Shown here piece after piece: positions 35,601-48,095 of a stretch of DNA of 64,000 nt. The stretch lies in NCBI GenBank assembly GCA_034509925.1, contig CM067529.1, positions 1,256,501 to 1,320,500 of the forward strand. Direction: 5' to 3'. The stretch's first letter is position 1. Every line of letters starts with the position of its first letter. The notes below the pieces were generated by a model that did no database searches, was not told the origin of the DNA, and worked only from the letters and a program-made list of their open reading frames with translations. A program made the position numbers and the translations under genes. This stretch comes from Hirudinaria manillensis (lineage: Eukaryota; Annelida; Clitellata; Hirudinida; Hirudinidae).

Positions 35601-38600
35601 GTGTTAGGGTTAGGGTTATTGTTAGGGTTAGGATTAGGGTTATGGGCTTTAACCAGGACCATATTTTCACCATTTTCACCATTTTTCACCATCACCATAC
35701 TTTCACCATTTTTCACCATCACCATATTTTCACCATTTTTCACCATCACCATATTTTCACCATTTTCACCATTTTTCACCATCACCATATTTTCACCATT
35801 TTCACCATTTTTCACCATCACCATATTTTCACCATTTTCACCATTTTTCACCATCACCATATTTTCACCATTTTTCACCATCACCATTTTTTCACCATCA
35901 CCATATTTTCACCATTTTTCACCATCACCATTTTTTCACCATCACCATATTTTCACCATTTTCACCATCACCATATTTTCACCATTTTCACCATCACCAT
36001 ATTTTCACCATTTTCACCATCACCATATTTTCACCATTTTCCACCATCACCATATTTTCACCATTTTTCACCATCACCATATTTTCACCATCACCTTTTT
36101 TTCACCATTTTCACCATATTTTCACCATTTTTCACCATCACCATATTTTCACCATCACCTTTTTTTCACCATTTTCACCATATTTTCACCATTTTTTCAC
36201 CATCACCATATTTTCACCATTTTCACCATCACCATATTTTCACCATTTCCACCATCACCATATTTTCACCATTTTCCACCATCACCATATTTTCACAATT
36301 TTTCACCATCACCATATTTTCACCATCACCATTTTTTCACCATTTTCACCATCACCATATTTTCATCATTTTCCACCATCACCATTTTTTCACCATTTCA
36401 CCATCACCATATTTTCACCATTTTCCACCATCACCATATTTTCACCATTTTCCACCATCACCATATTTTCAATTTGATCAATCGATCAATATGGGTTACT
36501 GTTAGGGTTAGGGTTAGAGTTAGGGTTAGCGTTAAGGTCAGTGTTATGGTTAGGGGTTAGGGTTAGGGTTAGGATAAGTGTTAGGGTTAGGGTTACTGTT
36601 AGGGTTAGGATTAGTGTTAGGGGTTTTAACCATAACCATATTTTCACCATTTTCCACTATCACCATATTTTCACCATCACCATTTTGCACCATATTTAGA
36701 AAAATTATTAACTGTAAAATAATAATAATAAACTGTAACAATAATAATATTATAATAATTAAGCACTAATAGCCCCATAGAAAACTATCTGATTGGTATT
36801 AATAATTAAATCATTAAATTGAAAAGAATTAATGACATGATCCGAGTCCGACGCCAAACATGTCCGGATACTTGTAGTTCCAGCACAGGCAGGTGACCAC
36901 CAACTTCTTTGAACTCCGGCATCGAAATCTCCACAACGGAAGGAGATTTCCGGAAGGAATTCTATACTCGTCTGCCTCGTCCTCGTAATATTTGAAGTCT
37001 GTGGTTAAAAACTTAACAAATATTAATTTTAAAAATGAAATTAACAAAGAAGGCAGAAGATTTTATATTCATTTATATTTTGAATTTTCTATTCTATTCT
37101 TTATTTACCTATTATTCTCCTATTTATGTTATTTAAATTTAAATTAGGAAGGAATTATCATCTTTAACTGTAAAGTAAAGTGTTGACAATTCATTTGGCA
37201 GACCGTGAGCAATGTCGTTGTATATGTTCAACTGAATCATTCTTTCGATTATTTTCAAGTTCGGCACAATTTGATCCACGACATTTGACGACTGCTGATC
37301 ATCGTAAATAAAATAAAATATTAATTTATTAACGAGGAAATATTAATTAATTAATTAAATAATTAATTAATTATTTAATTAAAATAACATGAATTAAACA
37401 TCCTGTTAGATAAAGTTTAAAATGATTTCTAAGATATTCACAGTATTTATCATAATATAACATCTAATTGCCTCAAAATGTCCAGAAACATCCATTTTCT
37501 TTTCTTTCTTTGTCAGTGCTTTAATCTTATCTTTGTGCTTCTCTTTCTCCTGAATGTTATTTTGATAAATTTATTATTGCTAAGATATCAAGTGATTATT
37601 GATAAAATAAGCATAGCAATAAAAACCTACTGACCAAATTATCATCCCTTCTTGCCATATAATATTATAACTTAATATAATAATATTATTCTTAATAAAC
37701 AATAATGTCACGTTGTGGTAAAACCGATAAACTAGTAATTAAAAGTATCAATTATATAAAATTATTATGAAATAAAATAGGTAAAATTGGGATGAAATTC
37801 CCAAATTATTTATAATCATCTAAAAATAGGTAACCAATTGAAATCTCAGAAACCATGGCCTCAAAGTCCTCTACGTAAGCATCGTAGATAGTCCATTGGG
37901 TCACCATCCCTGAAAAGGATTCTGATGGAGAATCTTCTGTTATAGTTTCTTTATCCTGGATTTACAGATTTTATGTAATTCTCTATTTAAATTGATTTTA
38001 CAAACAAAACAAAACCCATCAAAAACTCAAATTTCAAAGTTCTTGTCCATTACAACTTTATAAATGAAAACAAACAGAAACAACAGAGTAATAAATTAAT
38101 TTCAATCTCCTAATTACATGGATTTACAGATTGTATTACTATTATTATTCCAGTATTAATAATATTATTAGTATTATTAAAATATTACACTGATTAAAGT
38201 AAAAGCTTCAGGACAGCCATGTTTTAATGCTCACTTTGGGTCTCATGTAAAAAGTTTGAGTTGCTCTATCTCTGAAATCAAATTGATTTTTCATGACCCT
38301 CCTCTTGGATATTGAATACCTTTCAGTTTCCATGTCCTAAAATATAACTTGAACTTCAACTGAGTGAACTTTTAAGAACCAAACTTCTTAAAAATGAAAA
38401 TGTACAAACAAAATGTACTTAATTAATTAATGTACTTACCAAATAATTTGTTGGCAATCAGTTAATCAATGAATAACCAGCTAACTGATTGATTAATAAT
38501 TAATTTATTAATTTACGTCTCTGTCCTCGTACTCCTTTTTCTTAGTCTCGTCTTCTTGTACTGGCTGAGGAGTTTCCATTACACTTGTAGCCTCTTCTTC

Positions 38601-39538
38601 TTCCTCCTCCTCCTCAACATCAGCTGGTAAAGAATCACAAAACTATTTTTATCGACCCCGATTCAAACACAGACACAATGTTTCCTCTTTTACTCACACA
38701 ACATGGCTAGCAACGGCTTGACATCACTTTGATCACCGACGACTGCAATTATTGTTGGAAACAAACTTTAAAATGTTATTTCGCATATAAAATGTTCATA
38801 CTTTATTAAGTCTACTCAAAAAATTAAAATCATATGGTAACAACCAGTTATTGTGCCTTCATTTTCATTTTCTAGTTCACTCTGAGTTATGAGTGGTATA
38901 AGGTGAGCTTCTGTATCAATGAAGATGGCCAAGTGGTTTATGGGCTCAATTTTCACGTAGGCTTGATACTAAAAAAAATTTGGCACATTACTCTCTTCAA
39001 AATTTTCCTCTTTCTCCTCCAAGAAAACGTGCTCACGTAGTAATTGTAGTGCACACTGTCTTCAATGGCATTTGGATCCATGGTGGTCAGGGTATTTGTA
39101 ATTTCCTTTTTAAGTTCCTGCGTGGATTAATGAAGACCTTATGTAAAAGTCTTTTCTGCTTAAAGATTGTAATGCATGAGATCCTCTTACCTCAACAGTG
39201 AGATCAAGTTGATCAAAAGGCTTGATGTAAACTATGCCCTAAATTGTTATTTCGAAAGTTAATTCCGCGAAACGGACCAGTTAATAAAACATAATAATCG
39301 AAGAACCACATAGACATCTTATTAAAGATTTACAACACGTCTCGGCTAATCGAGAAGAAAATCTTTTTAAATTTCATCTTTTTAAACTTACATCGGGCAA
39401 ATAGGTTTCTAATCCCTCAGGACCTTCTTCCTCGTGCTCCTACAAAACATCATCCGATTTGTGTTAATGTATAAATACATCGAGCAAATAAGCTCAATTT
39501 CCAACCTTTACTTCCTTAATTTCTTTCAATTCCTTCAT
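32687..39538 (-). CDS. DNAI1: Dynein axonemal intermediate chain 1 (outer arm IC1/IC78)
   Basis: Twenty minus-strand exons: 39506-39538, 39392-39439, 39191-39238, 39037-39117, 38845-38968, 38698-38742, 38517-38623, 38235-38336, 37854-37955, 37490-37549, 37204-37291, 36837-36998, 34663-34907, 34500-34589, 34337-34424, 33976-34210, 33474-33570, 33260-33393, 32934-32988, 32687-32818. All phases fit and total 691 residues (human DNAI1 699). Landmarks: PFDQLDLT near the start, [26 protein letters not shown], then WD repeats from [13 protein letters not shown] with [57 protein letters not shown] and the closing [12 protein letters not shown]. The protein sits at the base of the outer dynein arm and anchors the heavy chains in motile cilia. 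The donor after 37490 is ambiguous: a GC donor at 37471 would add six residues. The long intron 34908-36836 holds a compound satellite. Confidence 0.95.
33731..33752 (+). repeat. Short TTAGGG-like run in DNAI1 intron 16
   Basis: TAGGGTTAGGATTAGGTTTG, about three telomere-like units, lies between exons 33976-34210 and 33474-33570. It is a second, tiny patch of the same repeat type found in intron 12 of this gene. Confidence 0.6.
35036..35646 (+). repeat. Degenerate TTAGGG telomere-like array in DNAI1 intron 12
   Basis: About 610 bases of TTAGGG units mixed with variants TTAGTG, TTAGAG, TTCGGG, TTACTG, TTAAGG and TTTAGG, in one orientation. Longer blocks, such as one pairing TTAGAG TTAGGG TTCGGG, recur, showing higher-order amplification. 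The G-rich strand is plus, opposite to the gene. Hexamers keep reading frames open, so long [12 protein letters not shown] frames here are not genes. Confidence 0.92.
35650..36475 (+). repeat. CACCAT/ATTTTCACC satellite in DNAI1 intron 12
   Basis: About 830 bases of short units built from CACCAT, ATTTTCACCA and TTTTTCACCATCACCATA, with common repeat lengths of 12, 15 and 27. The multiples of three produce frames reading FTIFHHHH repeats of more than 300 codons on plus and [12 protein letters not shown] on minus, none of them credible proteins. Confidence 0.92.
36491..36624 (+). repeat. Second TTAGGG-like block, DNAI1 intron 12
   Basis: About 130 bases of the same variant hexamers, same orientation as the block at 35036. 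It is followed by GGGGTTTTAACCATAACCAT, nearly repeating the first block's exit GGGCTTTAACCAGGACCAT. Confidence 0.88.
36629..36700 (+). repeat. Second CACCAT block, DNAI1 intron 12
   Basis: A short return of the ATTTTCACCATTTTCC pattern after the second TTAGGG block, so the compound order TTAGGG then CACCAT occurs twice. Confidence 0.85.
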
Positions 39539-40455
39539 TTTTAATCCACAGCGAAACAGACAAACCAGCAAACAACCTAAAAGCGTTAGAAGGTAGATCT
39601 AATAACTTGTTACAAATTGAAATTTTTTAAAATAAATATTTTGTTAATTCATTGCGTCAACAAATTAAATTATAAATGACTTGATTAAAATTTATGTTTA
39701 TTGAATATAATAACTTAAATATAGCGGTTTTCATATTAGAACAGAATAATATTACAATCCAGAAAAAGTCGTTTAATGATCCCATTAAAATTTTATTCTC
39801 AAAATTCCACAATGTTTCTTACAAACTGTTAAAATAGCTTTTAAGTAAATAATTAATCGATTACCTCCTCGCGCACGAGTAATTGAAATGAATAATTGAA
39901 AAGCAGGTAAATTACAAAAAAAAAAGGGAGCAAGGCAATATAAAAACAACCTTTTCTATAAATCGAAATAAATCGGAATAAACATCAAATTACCAATGAA
40001 AAGTTTGAGATTAGAAGTTTCAACGGAGAATCTTCTGGGAGGAAAAAACATACTAAACGCCGTAATTGGAACAGATTTAGATTAGACTTTAGACTAAAAC
40101 ATAAAACACAAAAACTTTCAAAAAACATCGGTGGTCCGAATACCAACAAGCCCCAAATCAATTAACAGCAGACGTGTGGAATTGTAAAAATTGTTCACTC
40201 GAAAATTGGGCCCGGTAAATGGATCATCGGCCAAGCCTTTAAAAGTTAATTCCGAACTTTAATTAACAATTTTCACTCGTTTCCAAAACTCGTTTCTCGG
40301 CTGAAAGAATTCTCCCAATTAACAGGTAAATAGGCGTTTTGTTGAATCGCATACCCTCCAATTTTCCCCCATCCATTTGAACAGCAACGGAGTGTGATGA
40401 TGGATTTGTTTTTTGTTTTTTTTTAAAAGAAATTCAATAAATATTCTTTTTAAAA

Positions 40456-41163
40456 ATGGGGGCGAGGACTTTAAATTCGACCGTTAATTTGAGTCCATTA
40501 AGGTTCTCAGTCGTCGGAACCCTCTTTCTTCAAATTCAAGAAGCAACTTTATGGCAAGCAATCTGTTTGAAATGTAAACTCGTGTCTGGAGATGGTGCAT
40601 GTCGGAAAAACAGCAAGGTACGTTGTCCTACTTTCCACGGTCTGCAGTTTTGAATTGCATCCCAAGAGAATCATGAGACGTGCTAAGATGCGTTATACGA
40701 TAGCAGAAATATTTTTATACGAGAGTTAAATACTGGTCCAGATAATGTCGTGTTGATGTCGTCAGATAAAGAGTTTATTTTTAAAGAGTTAATTGGATTA
40801 AATATGTAATTTTGTTTTTATATTTTAAAATTTTTTTAGATTCAGTTGGTCTAATTAATTGCAGTTATTATTACTTTATAAATTTAAGTTGTTTTTAGCG
40901 ATTGTTTTTTTTTGTTTTGTATTTAATTCCATCTAATCGCGTCTGTGATGGAAAGCTCCGAGCAAAGTCGGTGCAACTGGATTCTGGTGCAATGAGCCGT
41001 GAAGATGTTGGTTTGTGGAGCTACGCGAGTCCACGGATGGAAGAGCAGATTGAACGGTTGATGAGACAAATAAGGTCCCTGAATCTGACAAACGAGCCTA
41101 AATATTGGAATCTATCACCTCCGCTCATGAACAGACTTTCAAGAAAAATTATAATCCCTTAAA
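40456..41163 (+). CDS. Possible two-exon small protein gene, unassigned
   Basis: Exon 1 could be 40456-40617, from ATGGGGGCGAGG to AACAGCAAG, followed by a GTACGT donor. An acceptor such as GATGGAAAG or GAGCAAAG near 40960-40975 continues in phase 0 into SVQLDSGAMSREDVGLWSYA, PRMEEQIERLMRQI and NEPKYWNLSPPLMNRL, ending at the stop at 41161-41163. The second exon has convincing amphipathic, Trp-containing composition. I do not recognise the protein, and neither the pairing of the exons nor the start is proven. Confidence 0.3.
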
Positions 41164-42845
41164 TATGCGCTCAGCTTTTTAAAGTTTATAAAAATAATCC
41201 TTTTTTGTTATAAATCTTAATAAAATGTAAATGATATCGAATCGTGTCTTTCAAGCAAAAAAAATCCTTTTTAAATTTATAAAGGTGGCAGTTTTGACGA
41301 GATTCTTTTTTAAGTTTTAAATTAATTTTAAAGTATTTATAATTTTTTTACAATTTTTTGAAGACATACAAAACATTTCTCTATTTTAATCTTGCGTCTT
41401 TAAGACGAATTTCATGGCATTTTTCGTGTTAAATCCTTTTAAATTCATGTCAATAAATGAAGGCTTTTATTTATAGGGATAAAAAAAAAAGACATTTAAT
41501 ACGAAATAGGTAAATTAGACTGTGGAATTGTACGAGTAATTAAACGCATTTACAAAATTATTATTAAATAATAATAATAACAATAAATAAAATTATTATT
41601 TGTCATTAAACCTAGTCTTACTAAAATTATTCCTAATTTTCGTATAAAAAATGTGGAAAACACGAGAAGCATTATATTTGCTCATAATCTTATTTTGCGT
41701 GACCAATCCTATGCTCGGGAATTTTATTCTTCACAAGTTTTATGGAAGGCTTTGTTTTCATATTATGAAATTTCGGATTTTTGAAAATTAAAAAAAAAAA
41801 AAAGAAATACAAATAAAACCCCCCGAAATGTGGCCATTAACAAATGACATGAATAAAATTCCTGGCGTATGTCATCCAGGGAGATGGTGCTATGCATCAA
41901 CCTCACTCCGTCTCTCCATTACGATACGGAGGCGTGTAATTTCTCTGGAAATTTGAAAAATTTTCACTTGATGTGAATTTAATTGGGCAGAATAATCTGC
42001 TTCGCTCTGCGTCAAGTCGTGACGTCGTGTTTGACAACGGACTGAAGAACGTGACAAAGAAGCTGCTAATTTACTTTTAACGAGATTTTCGCATGGGTAC
42101 GACTACGAAATTGAATCTTTTCCTTTCCGACAGAGAGAAACAAACAAACAAACAAATTAAATTAAGAATAAAAAAAATCAAAGATCCCTGAGAGAAATTG
42201 GTTCATTCTTCTGGCAGCGTTCAAATATTTGCTCCTGGAAACTCATTAGCCGTTCCTTTCGGATCGATCACGTAAGCATCGTCCTGCTTAGGAAAAAATC
42301 TCATCGAATCAAGAATACAAAAATGAAAACTGAGAACATTTGTGATTTTTTTTTATATGTAATTGTTTTCGTTGATTTAATGTATTTATTTTTCATTTTC
42401 TGCGCTCTGAGTGCAGCACTCGTGTTATGGTCCTTTAAAAACTTCGGGGTTTTTTCTTTTCTTGCGTGTGTGTGTGACTGCTCTGAAGTTTATTTCGTAA
42501 CCATTCCCCGTGTTAATTAAACGTTTATTTATTTATTTATTGATTCGGATTTAATTTTGTTATTATTGCCCTCAGTTGGCATTGATAGAGTTTACTTTTA
42601 ATCTCTTTTTCCGCGAGATAAATTCAATGAAGAAACCGTGGTGGTCCCATCTCGAGGAGGCATTAAACATGGATTTTCCAGGCGTGGGAAAGCATTGAAT
42701 TTCAGTCTTAACCAATTATATTTTATAACCCCATTAATCACCTTGTGGGCGCTTCTGCGTGGTTTTATGATGCTGTAATCTTTATTTAATTTACAGCCGA
42801 AATTCTTTCGCTAATATTTATAATAATAAAAACGTTTTATAATTA

Positions 42846-43020
42846 TTTTTTTTTTTTTAGAGTTTATGAGTTTATTGAACAAACAGTTATGTACACAAAC
42901 GAAACAAATGAAACTTAAAATACAAAATAAACTCATAGGGTCAGTCTTAAGGAAGCGCAAGCTTCCGCTAAACAGACTGGCCCTGGAAATCATAACATAT
43001 ATAAATACAACCATGTAAAC
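42846..43020 (-). mobile_element. Retroposed, polyadenylated fragment (truncated non-LTR element or processed transcript 3' end)
   Basis: On the minus strand the sequence ends with CAATAAACTCATAAACTCT followed by a run of 13 A, so an AATAAA signal lies about 12 bases before a genomic A tract. Upstream is a G/C-richer segment with an inverted repeat (GGAAGC TTGC GCTTCC). This is the signature of an inserted mRNA or LINE 3' end. No reverse transcriptase is present and no clear target-site duplication is visible. Confidence 0.42.
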
Positions 43021-43504
43021 TCAAATTTTAAGTGCTTGGAATTTACACTTGTTTTTATTTTATATCTTTTTGAAATCCAAAATAACTCGAACGCTGAGTT
43101 GTTTAAAAGTGATTGAAAAGTGGAACTTCTAAAGCATTATTTCAATCAGTTGGAATTCACAAACATTGCGAGGGGTGCACTCAAAAACAGAGATGTTTGT
43201 CTTAAATAATTGATTCCTTGTTTATGGACGCTTCCTGGGGGTACATTCTACGTCCGTGCAGATGATTTCAATATTAATTTGTGTTAATAACAATAATTCC
43301 CCTCGGATGACGGGATAATTACCGATAGGGAATGATTTTAATGAGTCCTATTACTGAAAGGTTACTAAAAGGAAATATTCCACTGAATTTAAAGATATTT
43401 TAAAAAGCAAAAAAATATCAATTAATATTAATCTCCTCCATTTGTAAATTTGTACTTTGATTGTCAAAGACATCAATTGGAGCGCACGGAGAGCTCTGAT
43501 CAAA

Positions 43505-43543
43505 CAATAATAATAATAATAATAACAACAACAATAATAACCC
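43505..43543. repeat. (AAT/AAC)n microsatellite
   Basis: Thirteen or so AAT and AAC triplets in intergenic DNA. Confidence 0.8.
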
Positions 43544-44618
43544 TTAGGAGTTCTTTTTTTTGTTTTGTGTGTTTGAGTAGAAAGGAGGAAAAAAAATATG
43601 GTCGAGTGAATTGAAGAGGGTTTTGACAGGTTGGGAAAAGTGTTTGTCGCCTGGAAACAGATGAATCGATTCCTTGTTCTCCTGTCTCGGCGCCCTTACA
43701 CCTGGGTCAATCCTCCGCTGGTACAATGGATCATGATGATGATGGTGGTGGTGCTGATACTAGTAGTAATAGTAGTGAATTAATTCACTTAGACGAACGA
43801 AATGATGCGAGGAAGCATTCCTATCATTTCAGTTCTCTGCAGAGCTTTGCATCGAACGAGCACCGAACTGTACTGCTAAGAGATGGGCAGACGCGGATCT
43901 GAAGTTTGGTTCGCTTCGCAGCCACTCATCCTTCCTCCTATCGACCTCGGATCACCCGTTGACAGCCCCCCAACCCGAGCACGGAGAGTGGACCTCCTCA
44001 TCCTCCTCCTCCTCTCTCTCTCTCCCGTAGAGCATGTCAAAGCTCGGCCGGACGAACGGACAGATATCGTCAGACATCCCTCATTAGCGACAACAAGCTA
44101 ATTTAAATCACCTCTGCAAAAATTTAAAAAACAAAAAACCGACTTAATTAACCGAAGAGATTTTGTCTAAGAGCATTAAGGGAATCATTAACACGTTCAC
44201 GTCTCCTTAATATTTGTCTCAAAAGAAAGAAAAAGAAAAAATAAAATGAAATAAAATCAATGGATACAATACAAATAAAAAAAATGCAAAAAAATGGGAC
44301 CTGCATCATTAGAGACGATACAAAACTAATTCAACGAATCGAAATGTCACGATTACAATCGTTTCCGGGCACTTTGCATTAGGTTGCCAAGGCAACTGAT
44401 AAGCTTCCCCCTCTTTAATTAATTCTCTTAATTGTTTCCTATAATTGGAATGAGCAGACGAGATGGACAACCACTTACGTGGCGGACATGAACCTCTTTC
44501 TCCAATTTTGGCTCTTGTCATACCTCCCATGACGATGGATTTTCCAAGGATGACTCTTGAAAGTGTCAAAATGGCGGCGTGATAACATTTAAGAATAATC
44601 ATTTCGGTCACAGTAATA

Positions 44619-44713
44619 TTTATTATTATTATTATTAATTATTATTATTATACAACAACAATAATAATAATAATAATAATAATAACAATAATAATAACAA
44701 TAATAATAATAAT
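44619..44713. repeat. Inverted (TTA)n / (AAT)n microsatellite
   Basis: A TTA run at 44619-44651 is followed after a short spacer by an AAT run to 44713; the two arms can pair as a long AT hairpin. Confidence 0.8.
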
Positions 44714-44917
44714 TGATGAACAATTTCATATCTGAAATAATTCTGATTCATTTTTCACCACCGAAATTTTATTTTATTTTATTTTTAAAATAACATTTGC
44801 GTCACCCACGAACTGCAAAATGAACCCCGAAACCGGAAACGCTTTCTGAACTCGACACCGTCTCATTAAATTTAATATTAACTGCTGTGACGTCACATGA
44901 TAACATAAAAGATATCA

Positions 44918-45053
44918 TAATATATATATATATATATGTAATATATAATATGATATCATTATGTAATATGTATGATATTATTATTTGTATATATATGTAT
45001 ATATATATATGTAATATGTATGATATCATTATTTATATATATATATATGTATT
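44918..45053. repeat. TA-rich repeat with recurring ATGTATGATATCATT units
   Basis: Alternating TA tracts are interleaved with several copies of GTAATATGTATGATATCATT. Many palindromes; it gives the artificial IYIYIY frame on the minus strand. Confidence 0.8.
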
Positions 45054-48047
45054 GTAGGGCAGACTGGAGAACCTATAAAATGAATGCTTCAAATGTTAGC
45101 TTATCTTAGTTCGACGTATTTTTAATAGCATTTTACTATATACAACTTATATATACATATGTATAACTTATATATGTTATATATAAGAAATGCTCATCAT
45201 TGTCAGTGAAACATTCGTTATTTCTTTGAAATCTATATAACTTATATTTGGAAATATTGAAGGATTCCAATGCAGTCCACCTGAACCTGAACAATGGTGA
45301 TTTCCTTGAAAGAAATAAAAAAGAAAAATGTCTTAAATAAAAATAGCTTGTCATTCTGTTCAAAGCAAGTGCACACTGAATAAACTCATGAATAAAAATA
45401 TTTAGGAAACAAAATTCTACGAAGTTGTTAAACAAAAGGCCATTATTTTGAATCGCTCCTGGGAATAAATCCAAAAACAACAAGAACAACATGTTCCTCT
45501 AACATGAACACGGTCCTCTGAGACACATTACTGCTGGTCAGTTGAGTGTAAGATTAGATAGAGGTTTTTGCGTCTTTTATTTTATTTTATTTTTATTATT
45601 TCTGTTGTGTATTTTATGATTTTCGCTGGCGGCCATAATTATCGGAATAATTATTTCTAAAAGCAATTTTCATTTCTATTTGCTGTTGCTTTACGTTCGA
45701 ATGAATTATTCATGTCGATAATTGCATCCGAAATGATATCGTCATGATTCCAATGAATTTATCGATCGCATTTCTTTGTTGTTTACAAGTAAACAAGTCG
45801 TCTACGAAATACGAAGTGACGATAATTCGCGCCGGTAATTCGCGCGCCCGATGTCAAGCCATCGATGTTTAAACAATTAAACGTTATAATAAAACAAATA
45901 CTGAGACGATGGATTCAATTGTTGTCGCTGACGATAATTCCAAAGGCTTTCTTGGCGCTTAGCGAGCTTAAGCGATTGTCGCTGCTGTCGTCAGGCGACA
46001 GCGATGGCAGTCGGTCGTCATGGCGACGCCTGCTTCATCATCATCAAATTCATCTTCTTTTTCCGGAGGAGGAGAATTTCCGAAGAATGTCCTCGAAAAT
46101 TCAAAGAAATGCATTTGATATTTGCAGGCGTTCCCACGGCGACGCGGACGCGGTGATCATCGGCGAACAACAACAACATAACGTGATCTATTCCGGTTCG
46201 TTAATCCCCTTGGAAAAGCGAACGGCAACTTCCAGCCACGCGTGGCTGGTTTGATCTCCGTTCTCAGAATCCTCAGACCAGGCTTCGATATTTCATTGCA
46301 ACGTCTCGCGATGTGATGGATTGCTCTTTTGCCTTGGGTATCGGATTCGTCATGTTTCAATGGATTTCTTTTTATTTTTGACGTTCCGGGAGATTGGCTC
46401 GCGACGAGTTATTATTCATCTTCTCGCCTAATTGACGTATTGACTCGATGTCATCGATATTGTCAACGATCCTCGAGCCTAAGAAACGTCAGCATTGGAA
46501 TGGAATCCAGTGTCAGGATCCAGTCTTTCCTTTTTTATCGTTCTCGTCATTCCCGGTATAAATGGACTTCAACTGACTTTATTTGATTTTCCCATTCAAT
46601 CATCCTCCCTCGCTGGAGATGAAGTGACACTCTTTTTCGATAGAAACTCTCTTCACGAGGTCCTTGTGAAACACGACCTTGTTAGTTAATTGAACGTGTT
46701 TACGAGACGCGGTCGCTTTTAACGAACCAACAAGTTCAAAGGATTAAAATTTCTTAATAATTTTTCTATGAATTTCCTCGAAATTCTCGTGACGCATTAG
46801 TCTCCATTATCCAGACCACGCATCTTCTTCATTTTCAATGGCATTTCACTTAAGATCAAACCACCGGGTTACTCGGGCCAAGCTTAAACTTAATTAAATT
46901 AATTAATTATTTCTTAATTAATTAAAACATGCTCGTTGAACTTTTACTGAAAATTTTTAAAGCTCCGAAAAAAAAAAAACAAAATAATTTACATCATTCA
47001 GTACATCCCTCTCGATTTTCAGCCTCTTTCACTCCTTTGCAAGAGTCCTAACAGGAATCGCATTCATCGCATTCAATTCAAAGTAGTCCTTAATTATATA
47101 GCAAGTAATTCAAGATACAACATTTATTTTCACGGAAACCTTAAAGAACGTTTTCAAGGCAAATGATATTTTTCTCCAGAAACCTTGTCAATCAATTCAC
47201 TGCCAGCATTTTCAACCGGCAGCATCCATCTCGTGGATTCTTAGATTGGAATCAGTGCCCAAATGACAGGAGAAAAAGTCGGATGATCGAGCATTTAGTC
47301 CTCATCTTTCAGAAGAAAGTTTTACCAACTCATCCAGAAATTGACAGAGTATGAACTTTCTTGGATCTCATTTTAATCGATTGGTTCCTGTATCAAAGTC
47401 ACTCAACCGGTGAAAGGCAGGTCATGCTCTCCTTTCACTTCGATCACTCATTCAAAATGTCTTCATTTAACCAATTTTTTTTCGGGTCCAAAGAAATATT
47501 TTTCTCGCAGACCTCTGCAATAAACACAAAACACTGAGTGAAGATCATGACTTCTTGATTAGAGTTTACATTTTCATTTTTTTGCTTTTCTGTTCCATCA
47601 ATTTTTACGGCCACTTATTGAAATGTTGATGTTGAAAATGTCCTTTCAAGATAGCAAATGATACCAACAAAACGAATTACTCGTAATGAAATATCGCTAA
47701 TGTTTATTAATGTTTATTGTTCGTTGGCGAGATGTTTGTTAATCAGCAAATCAATGCCGATAATCTGTGCAGTACATCCGTCCATTGCGGATTTGTGAAG
47801 AGACCCAGAAATTGAGCCAAATAACCAGACGTCGTGAGCTTGAAAACGTAAAAAGAGATAATTAACTTTTTATGGAACTTTTTGTTTGTATCTTTTCTAA
47901 ATGCCAACAACGACCACCTAAGAGAGATGCACTCATATTTTTCATTCCGTGGTGGACTAAATTATTGATTCTTTGCCCGGAGTCGTAACGACGTCTTTGG
48001 AAAAATCGAATCTTTAGAAGTCTGAAAGGATCCGTCGAACTCAATCA

Positions 48048-48095
48048 GAGATAATAATAAAATAATAATAATAATAAATAATAAATAATAACAAG
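48048..48095. repeat. (AAT)n microsatellite
   Basis: Imperfect AATAAT run in intergenic DNA. Confidence 0.75.

Noticed and set aside
35036-35646. True chromosome end
   Set aside because: The array is degenerate, internal to a gene and flanked by single-copy exons on both sides.
35372-36560. Open frames of 377 and 319 codons reading FTIFHHHH and RVRVRVSV repeats, plus minus-strand MVMVKNGEN and NPNPNSN frames
   Set aside because: They translate satellite units whose lengths are multiples of three, overlap each other in several frames on both strands, and sit inside the DNAI1 intron.
43883-44101. 72-codon frame with a Leu-rich stretch
   Set aside because: CTC-repeat translation (LLILLLLSLS), no acceptor, donor or family match.
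44309-44611. Minus-strand 100-codon frame with an internal GTAAGT
   Set aside because: Some segments look protein-like, but no start, partner exon or family supports it.
44918-45053. Possible origin or regulatory palindrome
   Set aside because: Simple TA-rich satellite; palindromes are expected in alternating TA sequence.
45865-46254. 129-codon frame and an overlapping MATPASSSSNSSS start in a patch less AT-rich than its surroundings
   Set aside because: The two compete in different frames and neither leads to a convincing splice donor; it may be a promoter-like patch only.
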